Below are positions 23,501 through 36,425 of a DNA stretch of 64,000 nt, in pieces. Below the pieces are notes generated by a model that was not told the origin of the DNA, searched no databases, and saw only the letters and a program-made list of their open reading frames with translations. The DNA comes from Plasmopara viticola (lineage: Eukaryota; Oomycota; Peronosporomycetes; Peronosporales; Peronosporaceae), in assembly GCA_001695595.3 (NCBI GenBank), contig MBPM02000202.1, positions 1 through 64,000 of the forward strand, written 5' to 3'. Position numbers and translations under genes: made by a program. Within the stretch, counting starts at the first letter, position 1. Every line of letters begins with the position of its first letter.

Positions 23501-24956
23501 ATGGTGCGGCGTGGTTTTGTTCCGTTTGTGGTGGTCTTCGCCACGCACATGTTTGACGTGTCGGGAGTCCAGACGGGATTGATTTCTGATGTAGTGGATT
23601 CTATCACGGGTGTGACACCGAAGCTGGTGTCGCCGCTGGTCAAGGTTGTGAGCAATTCGTATGACCCGCACCGCTACGTCATCGTCATGAATGAAGATAC
23701 CAAGTCGGTCATTGATGGTGCTGCCAACACCAGTACCGCAATCTGGACGGAAGCTGAGCGAGTCGAAAACATTCGAAGTATTGTGAGCGCTCTAAAGCAG
23801 CATGCACGTCAGACGCAAAGTCCAGTGACACAAGTCCTCGAGGCAGAGGGCTATCAGTTTCAAAGCAACTGGATAAGCAACACGATTGAAGTAGAAGATT
23901 GTCCTTTAAATCTTGTTCAGCAGATATCCGGTCTGCTGTCGGTAAAGAAAATTGTTTATGACATCATCGTCAATCAGGATTCAACCAAGTGTGCGGCTGA
24001 CTTAGCAAATGACACGGTTTCAGCTGAATGGGGTGTCACAGAAATCAACGCACCCAATGTGTGGTCTTTAAGCAACATTGGTCAAAATGTCGTCGTTGGA
24101 AACATCGATTCAGGGGTTGCGCAGCAGTCATGAGAGTCTGGTATCCAATTGGGTCGGTTCGCACGGATGGTATGATCCGAGACGAAAGACGACAGCCCCT
24201 TTTGATGAAAGCGGCCACGGAACGCATACAATGGCCACGGCTGTAGGAGGCAAAAGAGTGGGGGTTGCACCTGGTGCCCAGTGGATGGCTTGCAAGGGTT
24301 GTGGAATGAGAAGTTGCTCGCTATCTCTTTTGACTGCTTGTGCGCAGTTCATGTTGTGTCCGACAGACGCGAACGGCAACAACTGTGACCCGGCCAAGGC
24401 TTCACATATTGTGAGCAATAGCTGGGGAGGCGGCCAAGATCCAACCTACTTCCAGTCCAGTCTATATGCTTGGCATGCTGCTCGTATCATTCCAGTATTT
24501 TCAGCCGGTAATGCAGGCAGTGGGGGATGTGGTTCAGTCGCATCTCCGAGTGATTCGCCTAAAGTTTATGCAGTTGGAGCAACCGACAGAAATGACGTCT
24601 TAGCCCCGTTTAGCAGTCTCGGCCCGGCTGTAAATGGTCGTGTAAAGCCCGATTTTGCTGGTCCTGGAGTAAACATTCGTTCGGCTTGGAATGGCAACGA
24701 TTCCGAGTACAGGAAAATTTCGGGAACGAGTATGGCTGCGCCCCATCTCGCTGGTACAATTGCGTTGGTCTTAAGTGCACGTCCTGGTTTGAGTTTCGAC
24801 GCTGTCAAGACGATACTGATAAATTCGACGGACCAGAACTTGCCAAAAGCTGCCTTGACATGTGGTGAGACACCAGACACGGTATTTCCAAACAATCAAT
24901 ACGGTTACGGTCGCATTAATGCAGAAAATGTTGTAAACGTCGCTCTTGCGATCTGA
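23501..24956 (+). pseudogene. Subtilisin-like protease copy 5, one-base insertion
   Basis: The leader (MVRRGFVPFVVV) and prodomain are in frame from the ATG at 23501. One extra T near 24117, directly after the catalytic Asp motif NIDSGV, shifts the frame to a stop at 24131-24133. The remaining catalytic domain, with GHGTHT, SAGN and SGTSMAAPH, is open in another frame to 24956. It is more diverged than copies 1-4, for example ARQTQSP in the prodomain and KVYAVG in the domain. Without the insertion it would match the family length. Confidence 0.87.
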
Positions 24957-25858
24957 GAAATCTCTGGTTTCGTCATGTATGTATAGATATTGCGTTAGTC
25001 GATTAACTCGGTCATAATGTGTAGAATGCAATGTGCTGTTCTTATCTAAACAAAAATGCAATGCAAGTATGAATGTTCTTCGCCTTGCTTTGGTTCTCTT
25101 AATACGTATTCATTTAGATTCGTTCGTTTGACCAACTCGTGGTGGCAATGAAAACAAAGCCAATTTGGATGAGGTTGAAAGCTGTAAAGAACACCTTCAA
25201 ACAAGAAAAATCCTCTTAGATAAGAAATGCAGAGGCTTTATATCTCTTGTCGTTGAGACTTAATGCTTTGAAATTGAAGAAAATTGAATAAAAATGATAT
25301 CAATCGTACCAAGGACGTATAGTGTCAGCGGCATATCACCATGCGACGCTATAGAGTTATTAATCAAAGACGTTTTCAGATCTAAGAAATAGGGGGGAAT
25401 CCTGCGTGTAAGAGTAGTGCAAAGGATCGTTCTAGAATAATACTTACGAGGGCAACAAAAAGTTAAAGAAATTCAATGGTCAGCTTGAAAGACAATCGTC
25501 TTACATAACGTGTAGGAAGAGCAGCAGAAAATAAATGAAAAACTCGGAATTGTTGAATTTTTGTAGGCCGAAGCCGTCAACGAAGGCCAGATTCGTTACC
25601 TTTTACAAGTCAAGGAGCAAGCGCGAAATCCGATATTTTAGGAATGCAGTTGTTGAGTGTAGTTTGCTTGAATCAAGGAAGCTGTAGTTGATATATAACC
25701 GATCTTTAAAGTAGCATCGTGTGAATTTTTTCACTTACGTTGCAGTTGATAACTGTCTTACTCGGCCAACATATGCTAGTACCGCTAAGTCCAAAGTCGG
25801 TCATTTTTTGGAGAAAAAGTGCGTAGACTTTGCGGGTCGATTGAAAGAGCAGCAGAAA
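24957..25858 (+). other. Subtilisin 3' flank and spacer before Copia-3
   Basis: This is the 3' flank of copy 5 and the start of unit 6. The spacer is cut by Copia-3 at 25859 and resumes at 30294. No gene is seen. Confidence 0.72.
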
Positions 25859-28800
25859 TGTTAACATTACACCGCTGAATGCATGTTGAACAGGTGGATG
25901 GCTTCACAGTAATTACAAGTACGTCAAAATTAGTAATTACATATGGTAGCCGTTCATTGGTCAGGATAAATATATTCACTTCGGTTTTTACTTTCTTCTC
26001 AACAGGTTAACAGCCGCAACAAGCTCAAGCAACGTTCTCGCCCAATATGAACAAGCGCACCGAAGTCCTCCTAGGAAGTGGTAACTATTACCACTGGGAG
26101 TTTAACATGAGGATGACCCTGGCGCGGAAGGGTCTCCTGGGACACATCATGGCCGTCAAGGAAGAGAAGGACGTCACGGAGGCGTGGCTGGTTAATGATG
26201 CCAAGGCGCTAGGCATCATTGCTCAAGGCGTTGAGATCCAGCACCAGACCAAGATTCGGTCGGCTACGCGTGCTATGGAGGCGTGGGGAACCCTCCGCGA
26301 TTTCTACAATCGCTCGACTCTTCACAATCGTGTTGTGATGACTCGTCGTCTACATGAGTTCAAGATGGAAAGTGGAACAAGCATGGCAGAGCATCTGGAC
26401 TCTTTTGACGAGCTAGTAGTGGGACTACAGACTACGGGAGAGCAAATTGATGAGTCACGCCAGCTGGTGGTACTTCTCAGCAGTCTACCTTCGGAGTACG
26501 ACTTGATTTCGTCAATTGTGGAAAATGCAAGAGACATTTCGTTGATAGAAGTCAAGGAGAAGCTGCTCAAAGAGTCGGAGAAGCTGCAGAGGAAAGAAGC
26601 TACAGAGAAAGCGTTTCGCGTAAATGGAAATGGAAATGCTAGAAGATTTAAAGGTGGACGGGACAATGGACGAAAGGGTGGTCCTCCACGCAATAACGGC
26701 GGATTCAAGGGCAAGTGCTTCAACTGTGACCAGTTTGGACACATGAAGCGGAACTGCCCGGCCGGTAAAAGATTCAACAGCGACGACACGGTGTTTGCTG
26801 TTGGTGAAGGGAAGTCATCAGGATGGCTGATTGACAGTGGAGCATTTTCCCACATGACCCCACACAGGAAGGACTTGTTCGAGTACAAGGGCCTAGAAGC
26901 TAGCATCGAAGTTACGATTGCAGACGGGAAGAAGTTGCTTGTCAAAGGAGCCGGCACGGTAAAATTGACTGGTTTGAACGGAATGAGGATTCGCATGGTT
27001 GAAGTTCTGCACATTCCCGGACTCGACAGAAGGTTGCTGTCAGTTGGCAAGTTGGCAGAGCGTGGCATGAGTGTGGAATTCTCGCGTTCGTCATGTGTCA
27101 TTTGGAACAAGAAGCAAGCAATTGCGTCGGGCACAAAAGTTGGAAAGTCGTATTTTCTTGACTGTGAGCAAGAAGAAGCATGTCTCGTTGAATATACTGG
27201 GGCTGACAATCAGTGGGAGCTTTGGCATGCACGCATGGGGCACCCCAGCAAGGATGCGCTGATCAGGACACAGCGATTGACTAATGGTATCCCAATTATC
27301 AAGCAAAGTGTGGAAAAATTGTGTGCCGGGTGTTTGAAGGGCAAGCAGACGATCACGGTGTTTCCGTCTCGTTCAATGACAAAGACGACACGTGTGTTGG
27401 AGCGTGTTCACACAGATGTCATGGGGCCAATGCGAACTATCTCGAAGGGTGGTGCCAAATACATTCTCACGTTTGTGGATGACTTTTCACGATATGTTGC
27501 AATTTTTCTGATCAAGAGCAAGAGTGAAGTGGCTGGCAAGTTCAAGGAGTTTCTGACATTATACGAAAACCAGTGGGGTGCACGACTAAGATGTTTGCGA
27601 TCCGACAACGGAACCGAGTTCGTAAACAAGAAAATGGCAGGAATATGTCAAGAGAACGGCATTGTACACCAGCGCTCCGTCCCATACAGCCCGCAGCAGA
27701 ACGGAGTAGCGGAGCGTATGAACAGGACAATTATGGAGAAAGCCCGCAGCATGTTACACTACAAGAGCGTTTCGACGGAATGGTGGGCGGAAGCGGTTAA
27801 TACAGCGGTTAATTTAATTTATCGCTCCAGCAATACGGTCCATCCTGACACAACGCCGTACGAGCTAGTTTTCAAAATGAAGCCTCGAATGGATCACCTG
27901 CGCGTATTCGGTTCGCAAGGCTACGCTCATATTGACGATGTGAAACGGACCAAACTGGAACCCAAGAGCGTCAAGTGTATGTTTCTTGGCTATGCAGAGA
28001 ATGTCAAGGGCTATCGCGTGTTTGACTTGGAGAATGCCAAGATTAAAGTGACCCGCTCTGTAAAGTTGGATGAGCGTGAGGTGGGCGGCATCTACGACAC
28101 GCAAGAGCTTAAGCCGGAAACAATTGTTCAAGTAGTTAAGGATGGTGATGAAGTCAATGTTCAGCATCAAGTGGATCGACAGTCAGTTCCGGACGATCCC
28201 ATGGGAGCTGTCGAAGAGACAGTCGAGGATGTCAATATGGAGGATGTGAATCGTACGCCAAGCGCAGTTGTACAGCGGCTAATGCCTTCTGAGAGCCCTG
28301 TACGAAACGGGCTTGAGCTAACGGAGTATCATCAACCTTCCCAAGTGCAACAAGAAGATCGTTTGGTGTTTCGGCCTGAATTGGAGCGAACACGAGTAAG
28401 ACGTGAGCCAGTGCTTATGCTAAGAAACGGTTCCGATGGTGGAGAGTCAACAGAAGGAAGTGAGGGCCCACCGACTCCAAAGCGTGCTAGGATTGACGAA
28501 GATGGACTAATTGCGGAAGCCTTTCTTGCCTACGCTGTGAATATTGACGATGATATGGACTCACCGACTACTTATACTCAAGCAATGGCAAGCGACGATG
28601 CAATGAAGTGGCGTGAAGCAATGGATGCTGAGCTTCGCTCTCACGAAGAGAATAAAACGTGGACATTGCAGCCACGAGGGGAGATTGGACGCACAATTGG
28701 ATCACGATGGGTATTTGCCAAAAAGCGTGATCAGAATGGCGCTATCGTGCGATACAAGGCACGACTAGTCGCGAAAGGTTTCAAGCAGAAGTATGGCGTT

Positions 28801-30288
28801 GACTTTTTCGAGACATATTCCCCGGTTGCCAACATGAATTCGATCCGAATAATTCTCGCGGTATGTGTTGAATGTGGCTAACAAATGGAACAGCTGGACG
28901 TCGACACGGCTTTTCTTAATAGCGTGTTGACGGACAACGTTTTTATGGAAGTTCCGCTTGGTGTCGACAATGCTCAAGGAAACATATGTCAACTAAACAA
29001 GGCTATTTACGGACTTAAGCAAGCAGCGAGTGCCTGGAACAAGACAATACATCGTGTCTTCATCAGGAATGGCTTTAAGAGTTGCGGAGCAGATCAATGT
29101 GTTTATGTCAAGAGAACTAAAGAAGGTTTTGCTTACGTTGGACTATATGTGGACGACATGATTATCGCAGCAAGAAGCAGCAAAGAATTAAATCAAGTAA
29201 AGGGAGTACTCAAGATGAAGGAGCTTGGTCAGGCGGAATTTATTTTGGGTATGGAAATTGATCACGACAGGTCAGCTGATTTTTTGATGATCAAACAGAC
29301 TCGCTACATCGATGACGTGGTCAAGCGATTCGGTCAACAAGATGCCAAAAGTGTTGAAAACCCTTGCGTATCAGGATTGAAGCTGTCGTCAAAGCAGTCA
29401 CCCACAACGGAAGAGGGACGGTCGACAATGCGATCAAAGCCTTATCGCTCTTTGATTGGATGCTTGCTGTACATAACGACATGCACTCGGCCTGATATTG
29501 CTTACGTGGTGACGCAGCTATCACGTTTTCTGGAGAACCCAGGACTACAACATTGGAGCGCAGCAATTTGAGTAGTACGGTATCTGAAGACCACGCGTCA
29601 AATCGGTATCGTCTACCGAGGAACTGGAAGCGTTACGGTCAAGGCATACTCGGATGCAGATTGGGGCAGCAACACGGATGACAGACGCTCGGTCTCGGGA
29701 ATTATGGTCAGGATTGCAAGCGCACCAGTGGTATTCAAGTCGAAGTACCAGCGGACAGTTGCGCTGAGCTCAGCGGAAGCTGAGTATATGGCTCTCAGCT
29801 TATGCACACAAGAAGTTCTTTGGACGCGGGCAATGCTAAAGGACATGGGTCACGAGCAAGTTGAAGGCACACAGGTTTGGGAAGACAACCAGGGTGCGAT
29901 TGCGTTAGCCAATAACGCCGGATACCATGCTAGGACGAAGCATGTGGACATCAAGCACCACTTTATTCGTGAGAACGTGCAAGAAGGACTGTTGAAGATC
30001 GAATATATCGACACGAAGAGTCAGCTTGCAGATATGCTGACGAAGGCAGTTGGGACCAAGATGCTTAAGTATCTGCGCGAAGCCACAGGAATCAAGACCA
30101 AGTCAGCAACAAAGGACACACAGCATTAGCGGTGAGTGGGAGTGTTAACATTACACCGCTGAATGCATGTTGAACAGGTGGATGGCTTCACAGTAATTAC
30201 AAGTACGTCAAAATTAGTAATTACATATGGTAGCCGTTCATTGGTCAGGATAAATATATTCACTTCGGTTTTTACTTTCTTCTCAACA
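25859..30288 (+). mobile_element. Copia-3, LTR retrotransposon with identical LTRs (4430 bp)
   Basis: The 5' LTR is 25859-26004 and the 3' LTR 30143-30288. By eye they are identical. The target duplication AGAAA lies at 25854-25858 and 30289-30293, inside the array spacer. The identical LTRs mark it as the youngest insertion visible, although its coding region already has two stops. It could have been copied from a defective RNA by proteins supplied from another element such as Copia-1. Confidence 0.95.
26047..30129 (+). pseudogene. Copia-3 gag-pol with two nonsense mutations
   Basis: The frame is continuous from 26047 to a TAA at 28879-28881, where Copia-2 has TAT. It stays open in the same frame to a TGA at 29569-29571 (CGA in Copia-2), then continues to 30129. 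There is also a 12-bp in-frame deletion near 29213 in the reverse transcriptase region. The protease reads DSGAF where the other elements have DSGAT. Gag, the CCHC knuckle, integrase and LYVDDMII are intact. Stops without frameshifts, with identical LTRs, suggest the template was already defective. Confidence 0.92.
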
Positions 30289-30293
30289 AGAAA

Positions 30294-31290
30294 TTAAATG
30301 AAAACCTCGAAATTGTTTCGAGTCTCCGTTACGGCGTTTGGCATCTAGTCATGTGTTTAAATCTTATTGGTTGTTTCCATCTTGATTGACATCAGAGTCT
30401 TGTGCCGATGACATTCTTGTTTAAAGTCTTATATTTGCTGTTGCCTTGAGAAATAAGCTATGAATCATCGACTAATAGGACGTTTCTCTAGATTGCTTAT
30501 TTTGATAACTAGATATAAGGAAATGCTTTTTAAAAATACGAGCAGGCATGCGTTTTCGCTCTCTACTTACTAGGGCGAGGTCGTTGCTATTCTAGCTGAT
30601 TAGATTGAAATGCTTAGTACCATCTATTTAAATAATGATGAACATTGTACGCACCGCCCGATTTATCCGGCAAAAAGCAAACCAATCCGAAATACTATCG
30701 CCAGTCCCATTGCTACACGAAATCATTGGAATTAATTTAATATTTTTGAAATTTGAGATTTAAGCAAAGACGTTTTGAATTTACATCAAAGTCAAGAATA
30801 ATGGTTTCAGCCAGATCTGAGCCAACACTCACTTTTGGTGGGCTATGCACTGAGAGGTTGCAATCCTTTGAGTCAACTGAGCTTTTGAGCATCCTTATCG
30901 ACAAGCGTGCAAAACGGCAATAACATTTGACGAGAGCAAAAGAATGATGTATGGTGAAAAAAAGTGAGAATGTGTTATTGTACTTCGAAAAGCTCAGAAC
31001 AAGCTGCAAAGTCTTCTTAATTATCAGCTATGTACGCTAGCTTTTTTTCTGGCGTAAGGCTATCGAAAGGCTCACCACATCACAAGCGAGCATTTTGGAG
31101 GAAGAAGTCACCTTTTGACACCACAAATAATTCGACGACGCATGTACAAGCCAATGCATCGATGATATTTTCAGCCCGCATTGTTGCCTGCGCACTTCAT
31201 AATTCCTGAACTACCCCCTTCAGCTTCTAGTTTACATTCCAATCGACTCAATCCAACTAAATTTTCAAGGCACACAACAAGTCACATTTC
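30294..31290 (+). other. Subtilisin spacer of unit 6 after Copia-3
   Basis: This is the continuation of the unit-6 spacer. The Inr/FPR-like region near 31197-31220 is altered (TAATTCCTGAACTACCCCC), unlike that of copies 1-5, which fits decay of the downstream gene. Confidence 0.7.
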
Positions 31291-32045
31291 ATGGTGCGGC
31301 GTGGTTTTGTTCCGTTTGTGGTGGTCTTTGCCACGCACATGTTTGACGTGTCGGAAGTCCAGACGGGATTGATTTCTGATGTAGTGGATTCTATCACGGG
31401 TGTGACGCCGAAGCTGGTGTCGCCGCTGGTCAAGGTTGTGAGCAATTCGTATGACCTGCACCGCTACGTCATCGTCATGAATGAAGGTACCAAGTCGGTC
31501 ATTGATGGTGCTGCCAACACCAGTACCGCAATCTGGACGGAAGCTGAGCGAGTAGAAAACATTCGAAATATTGTGAGCGCTCTAAAGCAGCACGCACGTC
31601 AGACGCAAAGTCCAGTGACACAAGTCCTCGAGGCAGAGGGTTATCAATTTTAAAGCAACTGGATAAGCAACACGATTGAAGTGGAAGATTGTCCCTTAAA
31701 TCTTGTTCAGCAGATATCCGGTCTGCTGTCGGTAAAGGAAATTGTCTATGACATCATCGTCAACCAAAATTCGACAAAGCTTGCGGCTGACGTAGCAAAT
31801 GACGCTGTTTCAGCTGAGTGGGGTGTCACGAAAATCAACGCACCAAATGCGTGGTCTTCAAGCAATATTGGTCAAAATGTCGTCGTTGGAAACATCGATT
31901 CAGGAGTGCGCAGCAGTCATGAGAGTCTGGTAACCAATTGGGTCGGTTCGCACGGATGGTATGATCCGAGACGAAAGACGGCAACCTCTTTCGATGAAAG
32001 TGGCCACGGGACGTATACAATGACCACGGCTGCAGTGGGGGTTGC
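31291..32045 (+). pseudogene. Subtilisin-like protease copy 6, 5' part
   Basis: This covers leader, prodomain and the catalytic Asp region (NIDSGVRSSHES) up to VGVA, where an LTR begins at 32046. A nonsense change (CAA to TAA) lies at 31651-31653. GHGTHT reads GHGTYT, and a small deletion follows it. The final five bases GTTGC are a target duplication of the element. The missing 3' part of this gene is on the opposite strand at 36835-37527, so a later inversion separated the two halves. Confidence 0.88.
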
Positions 32046-35000
32046 TGTTAAGTTTACACCGCTGAATGCATGTGAATATTTACGGATGCTGAGTAAGGAC
32101 ATAATGGAAGTCGTGCATTCGTCTCGATAAATAAGGTGACATAAGAAGCTACTAGAAGGATCTAGAATAACAGGCTTAGAGGTAGCACATAGTGGCGCAC
32201 TAATGATGTAAATACATTCACTTCGATTTTTTGCCATCTTCTTAACAGGTTTACAACTGCAAACAACAGTCTCGCCTTTTCATACCTCCACCGCCATGAC
32301 TACCAAGCGTGCCTAAGTCCTCCTAAGAGATGGTAAGTACCACCATTGAGAGTTTGACACGAGGATGGCCCTCGCAAGAAAGGGCTTCAGGGGCACATTA
32401 TGGGCGCGAAGGACGAGAACAAACTAACGGAGACGTGGCTGGTGAATGACGCCAAGGCATTAAGTATAAATGCCCAAAGCGTCGAGATTCAACACCAGCC
32501 CAAGATTCGGTCTGCTACTCGTGCCTTGGAGGCATGGGGAACGCTTCGCGATTTTTACAATCGTTCCACCCTACACAACCGTGTCACGATGACACGGCGC
32601 CTTCATGAGTTTAAGATGGAGAGTGACACTCGCATGGTGGAACATCTGGACGCGTTCGATGAGCTGGTCGTGGAACTCCAGACGACGGGAGAGCCGGTGG
32701 ATGAATCAAGACATTTAGTGGTGCCTCTGAGCAGCTTGCCGGCGAAATATGAGATAGTATATTCTATCGTGGAGAACGCCAAGGACATCACTGTGATCGA
32801 AGTCAAGGAGAAGCTGTTGAAGGAGTCAGATAGACTACAGAAGAAGGAAGCAAGTAAGAAAGCATTTCGAGCCACATACAATGATGGACTAATCAAGGGC
32901 AGACGAGGAGGTGGCCGCAAGAGTTACGCGCCACGCAAGGGCGTGACCAGACTGGTCATACGGAACGAGACTTCCCAGCTGCTGAAAACCGTTTCAAAAA
33001 GCGTGTAAGCGGTAATGATGCAGTGTCTGCTGTGGGGGATGAGCAATCATAAAGCTGGCTGATCGACAGTGGTGCGACGTCACACATGACCCCTCACCAA
33101 AGTGACTTGATCGACTCTAAGCAACTTGAAGCCGACATCAAGGTAAATATTGCAGACGGCAGGAAGTTACGCGTCGAAGGAGCTGGAACGGTGAAGCCTA
33201 TCGGCTTAGATGGAAGACGCATATCGATGATGGAAGTGCTGCTTATCCCTGGACTTGACAGATGTCTACTGTCGGTGGGAAAGCTTGCCGAACGTGGACT
33301 AAGTATGGAGTTTCAGCGTGCTTCGTGCATCATTCGGGACAAGAACGAAGCTTTGGTAGCTGGGACAAGAAAGGGGAAAGCTTACACACTGGATTGTCAG
33401 CAAGAGGAGGCATGATCGGTGCAATACTCGGGAGCAAATAGTCGGTGGGAGTTATGGCACGCTCGTATGGGACTTCCAAGCGAAGACGTTTTAGTGAAGA
33501 CTATGCAATACACAGAAGGTATTCCTGCACTGAATCAAGGTATCAAGACTCTGTGTGGTGGATGCATGAAGGGCAAGCAGACGATCGAAGCCTTTACACG
33601 ACGCTCCATGACAAAGACATCACGTGTATTGGACTTAGTTCCCACAGACGTGATGGGGCTTATGAGGACACTTTCGAAAGGGGGGCTAAATACATTTTGA
33701 CTTTTGTGGATGATTATTCACAATATGTGGGTGGCTTACTTTCTGGCAAAGAAGAGTGAAGTTGCTGACAAGATCATGATGTTAAAAGCACTGCATGAGA
33801 ATCAATGAGGAACACGTATCAAGTGTCAGCGTTCGGAAAACGGAATGGAGTTTGTCAAAAAGACCGTTGCGAATTTATGTCCGCGAAACGCCATCATACA
33901 TCAGCGTACAGTACCACACAGTCCCCAACGAAACGGAATTGCAGAACGAATGAACCGCACGATTATGGAAAAGGCACGGAGCATGCTACACTACAAGTGT
34001 GTTCCGACATGTTGGTGGGCAGAGGCAGTAAGCACTGCGGTGTACCTGATCAACCGCTCTCCAAATTGAATGCACTCAAGCAACACCCCATATGAACTGG
34101 GATTTAAGATGAAGCCTCGTATCATCTTAGGGTGTTTGGGTCTCATGAATATGCCCACGTTGACCAAATGAAGAGGACGAATCTCGAAGCCAAAAACTTA
34201 TAGTGCATGTTCCTTGGTTATGCCAAAGACACCAAGTGATACCGAGTTTACGATTTGGAGAAAGACAAAATATCAGTATCACGGTCGGTGAAACTGGACG
34301 AGCGTGAAGTGGGCGGCATTTATGAGACGCACCCGCCCAAACAATAAAAGTGATACACGTAACCAAAAACAACGATGAAAGTGCAGTGTCCGAGCCGAGA
34401 GAACACTACCAAGATCGAAATGAACCTATGAAGTGTGAAGCAGAAGATGAAAATCCAGATACTCCAGTGAAAGAGGAGGAGTCCAACACAAATGAGTAAA
34501 GGGTCGAGATGCTTCGATTACCAACCTCAGTACACTCTGAAGTGACAGAGTACAAAACTCCTACACTGAATGCACAGGAATATCGATTGGTATTTCGACC
34601 GCAAATGGAACGTTCAAGGCGTACTCAAGAACCAACGTTATTGTTGGAATTCGAATCAGATGCCGATGAAAGTCTGGAAGGAAGCGAAGGACCACCATCT
34701 TCAAAGCGTGCAAGGATTGATGAAGACGACCTTATAGAAGCTAGTCTCGCTTACGCTGTGAGTGTTGGTGAACAATCAGACTTTCCTACCACGTATGCGC
34801 AGGCAATGTCTAGTGACGAGGCAGAACAGTGGCGACAAGCGATGGACGCCGGATTACAGTCGCATCACCAAAACAAAACATGGCACAATTGGACGTACGA
34901 TTGAATGCCGCTGAATTTTTGCTAAAAAGCGTGACCAGAATGGATGTGTTGTGCACGATTGAGGATAAAGGTTGCAAGCAGAAATACGGCGTGGATTTCT

Positions 35001-36425
35001 TCGAGACTTACTCTTCAGTGGCCAACATGAAATCAATTCGAGTTGTACTTGCAGCGTGTGCGGTAATTGGCTACAAAATGGAGCAGCTGGACGTCGACAC
35101 CGCCTTTCTCAACAGTGTGCTGTCGGAGAGCGTTCACATGGAAGTTCCGATTGGTGTTAAGGGAGCTCAAGGATTTGCGTGTCAGCTGAACAAAGCTATA
35201 TATGGTCTCAAGCAAGCTGCAAGCACTTGGAACAAGACGATCGACACGTCTTTAAGAAGAACGATTTAAAAAGTTGTGGAGCGGATCAATGCGTCTACGT
35301 GAAGAAAGTGGAAGAAGGTTTTGTGTACGTATGTCTTTATCTCGATGATATGATCATTGCAGCCAAGACGAGCGACGATATTCTCGGTATGGCAAAGTTC
35401 ATCTTGGGCATAGAGATCGACCACGAAATGACAGCTTCCACACCAATGATCAAGCAAACACGCTACATAAGCGACGTGGCTGAGCGATTTGGATAGACAA
35501 ACGCCAAGAACGTCGACTATCCGTGTACGTCCGGTCTCAAGCTATCAATATCACAGTCACCAAGTACAGAAGCTGAGCGTTCAGAGATGCGATCAAGACC
35601 ATACCGCTCACTTATTAGATGTATGTTATACGTTACAACTTGCACTCGGCGGGACATCGCATACATTGTGACAGAACTGTCTCGATTTCTCGAGAATACG
35701 GGGTTACCACATTGGAATGCCGCAATTCGTGTATTGCGCTACTTAAGTTCGGCACGTCATCATGGGATCGTTTACCAAAGAGGGACCGGAAAGGTAATTG
35801 TTAGAGCACTGGGGTAGCAACACCGATGACAGACGGTCTGTCTCAGGAGTGCTGATCAACATTGGAAAAGCTCCAGTTGTGATCCAGTCCAAGTATCAGA
35901 GAACCGTCGCACTTAGTTCCGCAGAAGCAGAGTATATGGCGCTAAGCATGTGCACACGAGCAGTACTTTAAACGCGCGCTATGCTCAAGGACATGGGTCA
36001 AGAACAAGTGGGAGGCACGCAAATATGGGAAGGCGACCAAGATGCGAAAGCTTTGGCAAACAACGCGGGCTATTACGCTCGTGAACTTCAGACATCAATT
36101 TATCCGGGAGAACGTTTAGATGGAAGTACTCAAGATTGGCTACATTAATACGAAGAGTCAGCTTGCAGATACGCTAGCCAAGGCGCTTGGAGCCAAGATG
36201 CTGAAGTATCCGCGCGAAGCCTCCGAAATCAAAAACAAGTCAGCAACAAAGGACACACAGAATTAGCGGTGAGTGGGGGTGCAAAAATTACACCGCTGAA
36301 TGCATGTCGAACAGGTGGAGGGCGTCACATTATTTACAAGTACGTCACAGTTAGTAATTACATATGGTAGCCGTTCATTGGTCAAGATAAATATATTCAC
36401 TTCGGATTTTGCCATCTTTTCAATA
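32046..36425 (+). mobile_element. Copia-4, decayed element with mismatched LTRs
   Basis: The 5' LTR (32046-32247) is a 202-bp variant, and the 3' LTR (36280-36425) is the 146-bp type. They share only their ends, so they are not a pair made in one insertion. The outer left side has GTTGC (32041-32045). The right side is followed by CTTACACGCAGG, the reverse complement of subtilisin 3' flank. The element is best read as a recombinant with Copia-5. Confidence 0.88.
32296..36266 (+). pseudogene. Copia-4 gag-pol remnant, many lesions
   Basis: This is a recognisable Copia polyprotein with numerous stops and frameshifts. The gag piece at 32400-33008 is open but lacks the CCHC knuckle because of a deletion near 32940. 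Protease Asp is visible near 33064, integrase pieces at 33419-34069, reverse transcriptase at about 34970-35496 with LYLDDMII, and RNase H pieces to 36266. The catalytic SDAD of RNase H is deleted near 35805. Most lesions are shared base for base with Copia-5, and the 3' ones also with Copia-6. Confidence 0.88.

Larger units (their letters stand above)
1..25664 (+). repeat. Head-to-tail array of about 3.35-kb subtilisin gene units
   Basis: Using the TGCATGAATCC-type motif as a marker, units begin at 1, 3340, 6691, 10044, 22309 and 25665. Unit lengths are 3339, 3351, 3353, about 3356 (after removing Copia-1, Copia-2 and their duplicated target sites) and 3356 bp. Each unit holds spacer, promoter region, one subtilisin-like gene and its 3' flank. 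Spacers are as similar as the genes, so whole units were duplicated recently. Unit 5 is somewhat more diverged than units 1-4. Because the window opens inside a spacer, the array probably extends to the left. A sixth, interrupted unit starts at 25665. Confidence 0.93.

Noticed and set aside
32400..33008. Long gag frame of Copia-4 as a domesticated gag gene
   Set aside because: It shares lesions with Copia-5, lacks the CCHC knuckle, and has no upstream ATG context unlike the family. Decay is the simpler reading.
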